Below, one piece after another: positions 57,011 to 64,000 of a stretch of DNA of 64,000 nt (positions within the stretch are counted from its first letter, which is position 1; every line of letters starts with the position of its first letter). The position numbers and the translations under genes are program-made. The notes under the pieces were generated by a model. The model was not told the origin of the DNA and made no database searches. It saw nothing but the letters and a program-made list of their open reading frames with translations. The DNA comes from Staphylococcus schleiferi (lineage in GTDB: Bacteria > Bacillota > Bacilli > Staphylococcales > Staphylococcaceae). The stretch lies in assembly GCF_900458895.1 (NCBI RefSeq), contig NZ_LR962863.1, positions 558,001 to 622,000 of the forward strand, in the 5' to 3' direction.

Positions 57011-57625
57011 TTACGAAGATTTCCACGTTTCATGTGCGGGTAACCGATCTTTCGCACGCATATGGGACACATAGGGGTTTCCTTTAACCGTAAAACGTAG
57101 CGGTTCATCCGTCCACTGTCCTTTATTTGGGATGCCAATTCGAGGGCCTGCTACAATTGCTCTTGGATATTTGCGATGTTTTGTATCAATTTTTAATCGG
57201 CCTATATTCAATTTGGAGCCATCTATTGCACGCGGAATTTGTAATGCTTGTGTTAATTTTCCCGGCCCGTTCGTTAATTCATAGCCTTTTTTGCCACGAT
57301 TGTATTCCATAATATCGATGCCTTGCTCTGGTTGAATGGCACGGATAAGGACGCCTTCAGGAACACCAGCTGTTTGGGTCACAAAATTAATTAATAATTG
57401 TCGGTGCATCGTATGCGCATAAATCGTGCCACCTTCTTGATAGAGAGATTCGACTTTCGGTGTGCGCTTCCCTTGAAAACCATGTGCAGCTTGATCTTGA
57501 TGGCCGAGATAAGCTTCAGTTTCAACAATATATCCTGTAAGCGTATGGTGTTCAGATTCATAAATCAATTGAACGCCTAATAAGTCTTGAGCAGTTTGAA
57601 TCGTTGGACGATGAATAAAATCCAT
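57011..57625 (-). CDS. DNA-3-methyladenine glycosylase (AAG/Mpg type)
   Basis: The 204-residue protein belongs to the alkyladenine glycosylase family. It has [38 protein letters not shown] (catalytic Glu in ETEAYLG), [29 protein letters not shown] and [10 protein letters not shown]. It removes alkylated and deaminated purines from DNA at the start of base-excision repair. I chose the ATG at 57623-57625 because GGAGG lies eight bases upstream; an upstream ATG at 57640 would add five residues. Confidence 0.93.
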   Translation of the reverse strand: MDFIHRPTIQTAQDLLGVQLIYESEHHTLTGYIVETEAYLGHQDQAAHGFQGKRTPKVESLYQEGGTIYAHTMHRQLLINFVTQTAGVPEGVLIRAIQPEQGIDIMEYNRGKKGYELTNGPGKLTQALQIPRAIDGSKLNIGRLKIDTKHRKYPRAIVAGPRIGIPNKGQWTDEPLRFTVKGNPYVSHMRAKDRLPAHETWKSS

Positions 57626-57804
57626 AATACGTGCCTCCATATATGATGATGATTCATATTGTAGCGAACTTGCGTGTCAAAACCAACTCATAGCCACATC
57701 GAAGGGAAATATATTAAAGAGATGCATCGTGAAAAAGGGACCTGTTACATTAATTAAAGAGTATGGTACACTGAAGAAAAGAGAAAATACAAGGAGGATC
57801 AATC

Positions 57805-58482
57805 ATGTACGTCACGCCGAAAGTTGGCTTTGTAGAGGCCTACAAATATTTTTGGTTAAATTACTTTAACTTCAAAGGGCGAAGTCGTCGAAGTGAATAC
57901 TGGTGGGTAGCGCTTTGGAATTTTTTGATTTATGTTGTCACATTTTTCATTGCATTCTTATGTTTCTTTATCCCAGGAGCAGGACCCATTTTAGGTGTAA
58001 TTCTAGTCATTCTTATATTCCTCTATGCGTTAGCAACCATTATTCCTAATTTAGCGTTACAGGTCAGAAGATTTCATGATGTGGGCTTTTCAATGTGGAT
58101 TCCAATGATTAGTTTTATCGTTAGTATCATTTATAATATTATCAGTGACCTAAGCCCTGATGAAGATATTTCTGAAGGAAACATCAATGGGGTCGATACA
58201 AAAGTGACTGGAAACTTGAATTTTGATTTTATTCCAGATTGGTTAGGTTATACTTTACTTAGCCTCACAATCATTTTAAATATTGTGTGTTTAATTATTG
58301 CCTTGCTTGATAGTAAGGAACAAGTCAATAAATATGGACCTTCGCCTAAATATATTGAGGCCGGTCATGATAAGGGCTTCCCTAACGATGAACTAAAAGA
58401 TGATGCTTCAAACGAGGAATCATTCACATCATACGAAACATCACAACAAAAACAAATAGAACAAGATCCTTATAAATATTAA
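57805..58482 (+). CDS. DUF805 membrane protein with acidic C-terminal tail
   Basis: The 225-residue protein has the DUF805 signature near the N-terminus (YFNFKGRSRRSEYWWVALWNF) and RFHDVGFSMW in the middle. Four helices and a hydrophilic tail (about 180-225, rich in Asp, Glu, Gln) follow. The family function is unknown. AAGGAGG lies nine bases before the ATG. It is divergent from mpg and ends in a terminator. Confidence 0.9.
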   Translation: MYVTPKVGFVEAYKYFWLNYFNFKGRSRRSEYWWVALWNFLIYVVTFFIAFLCFFIPGAGPILGVILVILIFLYALATIIPNLALQVRRFHDVGFSMWIPMISFIVSIIYNIISDLSPDEDISEGNINGVDTKVTGNLNFDFIPDWLGYTLLSLTIILNIVCLIIALLDSKEQVNKYGPSPKYIEAGHDKGFPNDELKDDASNEESFTSYETSQQKQIEQDPYKY

Positions 58483-58490
58483 ATCAAGTG

Positions 58491-58541
58491 TGCTCAAAGA
58501 TGAGATGAAGTAAGCAAGCATTTCATTTTTGAGCATTTTTG
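58491..58541 (+). terminator. Terminator after DUF805 gene
   Basis: TGCTCAAAGATGAGATGAA pairs with TTTCATTTTTGAGCA, with mismatches, then TTTTTGTTT. Confidence 0.75.
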
Positions 58542-58637
58542 TTTAATTCAGAGCGCATGATTAGAACAGATGGATTAAGTGTATATAAATAAAAGTCAGT
58601 TTATTTCGAAAATTTAAACAAGAGGGATGTTTTAATC

Positions 58638-60023
58638 ATGAAAAACAAGCTGAAAAAACTTAAAATGCCACATACGTATGCTTTATTGATGATGGTGATT
58701 GTGGTGGCTGCACTATTGACTTATCTGATACCGGCGGGTACATTTGAACGAAAAAAGGTCAATAGTCAGACGGTTGTTGTGCCTGATTCTTATCATGTAT
58801 TACCTTCACACCCTGCAAGTTTATTGGATATCTTTCGTGCTGTACCAGAAGGATTAATAAGTGGTGGAGAAATTGTTTTTTATATTTTTTTAGTAGGCGG
58901 CGCTTTTGGCGTTGTACATAAGAGCGGTGCAATAGAAGCAGGGATTCGGCGATTGATGACGCAATTAGGGCAGTTTAAAGTGTTAATGATCCCGCTCACT
59001 ATGTTAATGTTTTCAATTTTAGGTTTTTCAATTGGACTCGCGGAAGAAACGATTATTTTTGTGCCTATCGGGATTATAATTGCACGAACTTTAGGTTACG
59101 ATGCATTGACGGGGGCGGCAATCGTTATTTTAGGTGCAGCGAGTGGCTTTATTGGAGGGATGCTCAATCCATTTACAGTCGGCGTTGCACAAAGCGTCGC
59201 CGAACTCCCACTATTCTCAGGATGGGGATTGCGTTCTATCATTTATATTTTTATTCTGCTGGCCGCAATGGTGGTGGTCATGCGCTATGCGCGACGTGTG
59301 AAACGTTCGCCTGAACAGAGTATCGTATACAAATTAGAACAGGAAGAAGTGGATCGTCATCAACAAGAAGCGGTTCCATCATTTTCGCGTAGACAATTCG
59401 TCAGCCTATTATTCATTGTTGGCGCTATTGGATTGAATATTTTTGGGATTTTTAAATTCGGTTGGACATTTAATGAAATGAGTGCAAACTTTTTGTTAGC
59501 GGGACTCCTTGCTGGCTTTGTAGCTGGATTGGGCTTCAACGGTACATTCGACGCTTTATTAGAGGGCATGAAAAATGTCTTATTTGGTGCAATGATTGTT
59601 GGTTTTGCGAAAGGGATTATCGTTATTTTAGAAAACGGAAAGATTATCGATACGATTGTCTATTTCATGACATCAATGTTAGAAGGATTACCATCAGTTG
59701 TGACGATTATAGGGATGTTCATTTTTCAATTTTTCCTCAACTTTTTCATTCCATCTGGATCAGGTCAAGCTTTAACTACAATGCCGTTGTTAGTGCCAAT
59801 TTCAGATTTACTCGAGGTGAATCGACAAATTACAGTTTTAGCTTTTCAATATGGTGATGCAATTAGTAATAGTCTCTTTCCAACATCTGCTGTTCTAATG
59901 GGTGCCTTAGCAGTCGCTAATATAAGCTATACACAGTGGATTAAATTTGTATGGAAACTGATACTTGCATGGGTAGTGATATGTGCAGTGGCAATGTCTG
60001 TAGCATATTTAGTAGGTTATTAA
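58638..60023 (+). CDS. YfcC-family (DcuC-type) carrier
   Basis: The 461-residue protein has about 12 helices and the YfcC/C4-dicarboxylate-like layout: YLIPAGTFER in the first loop, GLAEETIIFVPIGI, GAASGFIGGMLNPFTVGVAQ, NFFIPSGSGQALTTMPLL and FQYGDAISNSLFPTSAVLMG. The family moves dicarboxylates, basic amino acids or peptides; which applies here is not clear. The ATG has AGAGGGATG upstream. It is monocistronic. Confidence 0.85.
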   Translation: MKNKLKKLKMPHTYALLMMVIVVAALLTYLIPAGTFERKKVNSQTVVVPDSYHVLPSHPASLLDIFRAVPEGLISGGEIVFYIFLVGGAFGVVHKSGAIEAGIRRLMTQLGQFKVLMIPLTMLMFSILGFSIGLAEETIIFVPIGIIIARTLGYDALTGAAIVILGAASGFIGGMLNPFTVGVAQSVAELPLFSGWGLRSIIYIFILLAAMVVVMRYARRVKRSPEQSIVYKLEQEEVDRHQQEAVPSFSRRQFVSLLFIVGAIGLNIFGIFKFGWTFNEMSANFLLAGLLAGFVAGLGFNGTFDALLEGMKNVLFGAMIVGFAKGIIVILENGKIIDTIVYFMTSMLEGLPSVVTIIGMFIFQFFLNFFIPSGSGQALTTMPLLVPISDLLEVNRQITVLAFQYGDAISNSLFPTSAVLMGALAVANISYTQWIKFVWKLILAWVVICAVAMSVAYLVGY

Positions 60024-60044
60024 ATAAATAGAAAAGAGGCTCCC

Positions 60045-60115
60045 GTGTAGTTGAGATTGAGGTGCTGTGCTGACATCTTTTAAGGCAGTACTTCATCTTG
60101 GCTACACTTTTTTCT
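60045..60115 (+). terminator. Terminator after the YfcC-type gene
   Basis: GTGTAG(TT)GAGATTGAGGTGCTG and CAGTACTTCATCTTGGCTACAC form a long imperfect stem ending in TTTTTTTCT. Confidence 0.75.
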
Positions 60116-60281
60116 ACAAAGTGACATTAAGTGAGGTTAACTGCTTCAATTTACGTTATGCTTTAAGGGTACTACAATGCCGTTAATGAAACATAAATAA
60201 GTCATTTTGACAAATATACTTGTCATTTTAACTGAATTCTTGTATATTCAAAGTAATCGTATAGCGAAAGGAGCTACATCA

Positions 60282-61181
60282 ATGACGTTAAAAGTAGAGC
60301 AGGTCACGAAAAAGTTCAAACAATTTGTGGCAGTAGATGATATTTCGTTTGAACTTCAAAAAGGTAAAATGTTGGGCTTTTTAGGCCGAAATGGTGCGGG
60401 TAAGACGACGACATTTCGTATGATTTTGGGATTATCTGAACCGACTGAAGGCAAAATTACATACGAAGGTAAAAAGATAGATAAGACGATGTATGACATA
60501 ATTGGCTATTTACCAGAAGAAAGAGGATTACATCCTAAATTGACTGTAACAGAAGAACTCAAATATTTAGCGACTTTAAAAGGGATGAAAAATGCGGATA
60601 TTAAAAAAGCTTTAGATTACTGGTTAGCGCGCTTTCAAATTACAGAAAACCGTCATAAAAAAATAGAAGCGCTATCTAAAGGAAACCAACAGAAAGTACA
60701 ATTGCTTGCAAGTATGATTCATGAACCGTCACTATTGATTTTGGATGAGCCATTTAGTGGGTTAGACCCAGTTAATGTAGAGTTGTTAAAAGATGCTGTA
60801 AAAGGTCTTAACGCCAAAGGGACGACGATTATCTTTAGCTCACATCGTATGGAACATGTCGAAGAGCTCTGCGATGATATATGCATATTAAATCGTGGAC
60901 AGATGGTTGTACAAGGGGACATTCAACAAGTGAAACATCAAGCAGGCTATCAACGTCTTGTCGTCGATGCGCCTTATGACTTATCAGAAGCGGCGCAACT
61001 TCCGGGTGTTTTACATTATGAAACCCATCGCTCAGAAAAACATTTTACAATTGAAAGTGAAACTGTGGCAGAAGCAATATTTCAAATCGTTCAACAAAAA
61101 GGTTATGCGAAACGTTTTCAACTAATGGAACCAACGATTAATGAAATCTTTATAGAGAAGGTAGGTGACAAAAATGCATAA
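60282..61181 (+). CDS. ABC transporter ATP-binding protein (NatA-like)
   Basis: The 299-residue protein has Walker A GRNGAGKTTT (about 38-46), signature LSKGNQQKVQLLASM, Walker B LLILDEPFSGLDPVN and a switch His in SSHRMEHVEEL. A C-terminal extension of about 80 residues (LVVDAPYDLSEAAQL...) is typical of NatA/DrrA-type exporters. It energises the permease encoded next, which it overlaps by eight bases. ATG 60282 has AAAGGAG ten bases upstream; the frame upstream of it has no ribosome site. Confidence 0.92.
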   Translation: MTLKVEQVTKKFKQFVAVDDISFELQKGKMLGFLGRNGAGKTTTFRMILGLSEPTEGKITYEGKKIDKTMYDIIGYLPEERGLHPKLTVTEELKYLATLKGMKNADIKKALDYWLARFQITENRHKKIEALSKGNQQKVQLLASMIHEPSLLILDEPFSGLDPVNVELLKDAVKGLNAKGTTIIFSSHRMEHVEELCDDICILNRGQMVVQGDIQQVKHQAGYQRLVVDAPYDLSEAAQLPGVLHYETHRSEKHFTIESETVAEAIFQIVQQKGYAKRFQLMEPTINEIFIEKVGDKNA

Positions 61182-62424
61182 ATTTTTAGCGACTTTCCAA
61201 ATCACATACCAAAAGAAGTTGAGATCTAGATCTTTTATCACGACGACGGTCATCATGATTTTACTCATCATCGGTTTAGCGAATGTGGATAAAATCATTA
61301 AACTGTTTGACGGTGGAGAAGACCGTATTGCAATCGTAACGCAGGATAAAAATTTGTATCAACAAGTCAAAAAGCAATATTCGATTGTTAATGAAGACAC
61401 GAAGTTTGAACATGTATCAGAAAAACAAGCAAAGCAGAAATTAAAAAAGGAAGATATTGATCAAGCTTTCATTATTAATGAAACGAAGACACATGAACTC
61501 AATGGAACTATTTTAAGCCACGATACACCTTCAGATAAAGATAAATCGACATTACAATCTGTTTTGACTCAACTACAAGTGCAAAAGGTTGCACAAGATC
61601 TTGGACTTCAAGGACAAGATTTACAAAAGTTACAAGCACATAGTAATGTTAAAAGCCAAATTGTTCAAAAAGAAGGTCAAGCAGATCAAAATTTAAGTTC
61701 TGAAGAAGAAGGTTTTAGTAAAGCAATTGTAATGGCAGGAACATTTCTAATGTTTTTTATTACAATTAACTATGCACAACAAATAGCGATGGAAGTAGCG
61801 ACAGAAAAAACATCGCGTGTTTCCGAAATGATTATTACGAGTGTCAGTCCTGTGCATCATATCTTAGCCAAGATTTTAGCTGTATTAGCTGTGGCATTCA
61901 CTCAAGTTTTAGCACTCTTTATCACTGTCGTCGCTTGTTATTTTATATTTGATTTAAAACATACATTTGACTCGATATCTGTAGAATTTACACCTCATAT
62001 CGTTCGCTTAATTATTTTCGGATTGATTTTCTTGATTCTTGGCATCTTTAGTTATGTTATCTTAGCTGCTATTTTAGGTAACTTAACGTCTAGAATAGAA
62101 GATATGGCACAATCATTAATGCCAATGACTTTATTAATAATGGGTGCATTTTACTCAGGTTATTTTGGTGCGCTTAATCCAGACAATTTATTTATCAAAA
62201 TTACGAGTTATGTACCGTTCTTCTCACCGTTTGTGACATTCTCTCGCTTATCCTTATCCAATGTCTCAACGATAGAAGGTATTATTGCAGTAATCATTCA
62301 CATTGTGCTGATTATTGTGTTATTTATTATTGCTGCAAAAACATATAAAAATTCGGTTTTATCGTTTGAAAAAGGATGGGTCAATGTTTTAAAACGCGCT
62401 TTTCAACGCCAAAACCAATCTTAA
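61174..62424 (+). CDS. ABC-2 type exporter permease (NatB-like)
   Basis: The 416-residue protein has one N-terminal helix, an extracytoplasmic domain (about 45-180), then five or six C-terminal helices. Conserved ABC-2 segments include INYAQQIAMEVATEKTSRVSEMIITSVSP. With the preceding ATPase it resembles the NatAB Na+/drug exporter of B. subtilis; the actual cargo is unknown. ATG 61174 has GAAGGTAGGTG upstream, and translation is coupled to the ATPase gene. Confidence 0.92.
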   Translation: MHKFLATFQITYQKKLRSRSFITTTVIMILLIIGLANVDKIIKLFDGGEDRIAIVTQDKNLYQQVKKQYSIVNEDTKFEHVSEKQAKQKLKKEDIDQAFIINETKTHELNGTILSHDTPSDKDKSTLQSVLTQLQVQKVAQDLGLQGQDLQKLQAHSNVKSQIVQKEGQADQNLSSEEEGFSKAIVMAGTFLMFFITINYAQQIAMEVATEKTSRVSEMIITSVSPVHHILAKILAVLAVAFTQVLALFITVVACYFIFDLKHTFDSISVEFTPHIVRLIIFGLIFLILGIFSYVILAAILGNLTSRIEDMAQSLMPMTLLIMGAFYSGYFGALNPDNLFIKITSYVPFFSPFVTFSRLSLSNVSTIEGIIAVIIHIVLIIVLFIIAAKTYKNSVLSFEKGWVNVLKRAFQRQNQS

Positions 62425-62451
62425 AAAGACGTCAAAATGATGAATAAAATT

Positions 62452-62508
62452 AAGGTAACGGGTTTCGTAAACAGACACTACTGTTTTAGGAATTCAGTTA
62501 CCTTTTTA
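62452..62508 (+). terminator. Terminator after the ABC exporter operon
   Basis: AAGGTAAC(GG) and (CA)GTTACCTT enclose a 35-base loop and end in TTTTTA. Confidence 0.7.
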
Positions 62509-62614
62509 TCGGTGATGGCCGCAAGTCATTTTTACTTTATGTAAGCGTGATTGTCTTATCATTTATATTTTGTAGTATACTGTTAGAATAGAGTAAAATA
62601 TATGAGGTGAAGAT

Positions 62615-62947
62615 GTGAGTTTTGTGTATTCCACAGTGATTTTTATCATAGCAGGATTATGTGAAATCGGTGGCGGTTATCTCATATGGCTATGGCTACG
62701 CGCAGAGCGACCATTCATGTTTGGATTCACCGGTGGTGTCGTACTCATTTTATATGGTGTGATTGCGACATTTCAAACCTTTCCAACTTTTGGACGTGTA
62801 TATGCAGCGTATGGGGGTGTCTTTATCGTTATGAGCCTTTTATGGTCATATTGGATTGATAAAGAACCGCCGGACAAGTTTGATTTGATTGGTGGTGCCA
62901 TCTGTATCATAGGGGTGCTCATAATGGTATTACCAACTAGGGGATAA
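62615..62947 (+). CDS. YnfA (UPF0060) family small membrane protein
   Basis: The 110-residue protein has four helices and the family motifs [67 protein letters not shown]. It resembles small multidrug resistance proteins; E. coli-type YnfA members have been linked to drug efflux, but the function is not firm. The start is GTG at 62615 with GAGGTG upstream; the nearby ATG at 62612 is followed by a stop. Confidence 0.93.
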   Translation: MSFVYSTVIFIIAGLCEIGGGYLIWLWLRAERPFMFGFTGGVVLILYGVIATFQTFPTFGRVYAAYGGVFIVMSLLWSYWIDKEPPDKFDLIGGAICIIGVLIMVLPTRG

Positions 62948-62982
62948 ACTTTGGGAGCAGTGTAAAGGAGTACAGTGTAAAA

Positions 62983-64000
62983 ATGTTTATTAATATTGAA
63001 CAACAATCTAATGGTATTGAACTCATCAAAATAGAAAATAACAAAAGTAAAATTGTATTCATGAATTACGGTGCACGTATTGTTAGCTGGAGAATTGGTG
63101 ACAATAATATTGTTTTAGGGAACGAAGTTGAAGCTGATGAATTTTATCCTCATCATCCTTTTTATTTTGGTGCAACAGTTGGAAGAGTCGGCGGTCGCAT
63201 AGCAAACGGTCAATTTGAATTGGAAGGCAAAACCTATACTCTTGAACAAAATGATTCGCCACATCATTTACATGGTGGACATCATGGTCTGTCAGATCGG
63301 CTGTTTGATTATCAAATCATTAAAGAGGATCTTTCAGAAAAGGTGCAAGTTGTCTTTACCACACAAATGCGACAAGAAGAAGATCATTACCCGGGAAATA
63401 TAGATGTAAAAGTGACTTTTACGTATGATACATCGGAAACATGGACAATTGAGTATGAAGCACAATCAGATGCAGATACACTATTTAATCCAATGAATCA
63501 TGTGTATTTTAATTTAAATCGAGATAGCAATGTGGTGGATAACCATGTGATTGCAAGTGATCGATTAGCAATGTATCCTTTAGATGAAACAGGCATGCCT
63601 AGGCTAACTCCGATTGATCTCGTCGAAGAAATGGGTTCGAATCAGATTCAGTTAGCACAACTTTTTAATACTACAAAGGAGAGCATCCAGCAACAAGTGA
63701 ATGCGAAGAGAGGTTTAGATCATCCTTTTGAAGTGGCGGAGGGTCAACTATCGATTTCAAATGATGACCTTGCTTTGCATGTCTCAACAGATGCGCCTCA
63801 AGTTGTGCTTTATACGCTAAATGACTCTGAAAATTGGAAAAGCCATATGAATATTTTTAAGCCTCATTCAGGTATTACAGTCGAAACGCAAAGCTTACCG
63901 AATGATATACAGTTATTAGGTCCTAAGGCCTATTCGATTTTGAAAGCCAATACACCTTTTTATTCTAAAACGGCATTTCAAATCCAAAGATTATCCAATT
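62983..64000 (+). CDS. Aldose 1-epimerase-like protein, 3' end outside the window
   Basis: The frame is open from ATG 62983 to the window edge (339 complete codons), so only the last few residues are missing. It has the galactose mutarotase fold features: MNYGARIVSW, FYFGATVGRVGGRIANGQFELEG, SPHHLHGGHHGLSDRLFDY (substrate His pair), FNPMNHVYFNLN (second His) and the C-terminal catalytic Glu in GITVETQSLPND. It interconverts alpha and beta anomers of sugars in the cytoplasm. AAAGGAG lies upstream. No sugar operon is visible around it. Confidence 0.9.
   Translation, partial: MFINIEQQSNGIELIKIENNKSKIVFMNYGARIVSWRIGDNNIVLGNEVEADEFYPHHPFYFGATVGRVGGRIANGQFELEGKTYTLEQNDSPHHLHGGHHGLSDRLFDYQIIKEDLSEKVQVVFTTQMRQEEDHYPGNIDVKVTFTYDTSETWTIEYEAQSDADTLFNPMNHVYFNLNRDSNVVDNHVIASDRLAMYPLDETGMPRLTPIDLVEEMGSNQIQLAQLFNTTKESIQQQVNAKRGLDHPFEVAEGQLSISNDDLALHVSTDAPQVVLYTLNDSENWKSHMNIFKPHSGITVETQSLPNDIQLLGPKAYSILKANTPFYSKTAFQIQRLSN

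Overview
The window is chromosomal DNA of a low-GC Gram-positive bacterium, almost certainly a Staphylococcus. The evidence is a set of gene blocks that I know from staphylococci: hssS-hssR facing hrtB-hrtA with the GTTCATATT direct repeat between them, tcaR-tcaA, an rsp-like AraC regulator, a type 2 isopentenyl-diphosphate isomerase, a GlcP-like glucose symporter, and a YSIRK/LPXTG surface protein. The species cannot be fixed by eye. A non-aureus staphylococcus, perhaps of the intermedius-hyicus type, fits best. No rRNA, tRNA, CRISPR array, prophage or recombinase-bearing island was seen.

Layout. 1-8.2 kb: a truncated lactate dehydrogenase-like gene, M42 aminopeptidase, a His/Met-tailed membrane protein, a YozE-like protein, a CynX-type MFS exporter, an rsp-like regulator, and a marR-corA pair. 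8.6-17.7 kb: Na/phosphate transporter (candidate PhoP box), a copper-type CopCD / YcnI / DUF2871-like cluster whose last gene is frameshifted, a GNAT enzyme, glcP, a quinone oxidoreductase and a lipoprotein. 18-19.7 kb: L-lactate permease with a Rex-type operator but a broken frame. 20.4-29 kb: a 2,410-residue wall-anchored protein with 18 Rib-type repeats of 86 residues, followed by a convergent glycosyltransferase. 29.6-35.4 kb: malate:quinone oxidoreductase behind a 600-base leader, then the heme-stress system HssRS/HrtAB. 35.5-47.6 kb: YdcF-like protein, tcaR and a frameshifted tcaA, a TetR regulator, TenA, a membrane protein, thioredoxin-like protein, an unusual alpha/beta hydrolase, a PTS-type EIIC, a thioesterase, fni, and a COG0523 zinc GTPase behind a near-perfect Zur box. 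47.8-50.3 kb: two dead insertion-sequence remnants (IS110 type and IS1182 type). 50.4-64 kb: GltS, an AraC regulator facing a GH2-like protein without a catalytic domain, a PadR/DUF1700/DUF4097 operon, NhaC-type antiporter, Mpg glycosylase, DUF805, YfcC carrier, an ABC exporter, YnfA and a truncated aldose epimerase.

How the genes fit together. Several transcription units show a candidate operator that agrees with the encoded function: heme (HssR box), zinc (Zur box), redox/lactate (Rex box) and phosphate (PhoP box). Lactate dehydrogenase, lactate permease and Mqo point to overflow and respiratory carbon metabolism.

Three conserved chromosomal genes (DUF2871-like gene, lctP, tcaA) each carry one surplus base, two of them clearly in five-base homopolymers. 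This is either recent inactivation, reversible slippage, or sequencing error, and it is the first thing to check. The most distinctive structures are the Rib-repeat surface protein with a recent two-repeat duplication, the structured leader before mqo, the IS remnants, and the catalytic-domain-less GH2-like protein.
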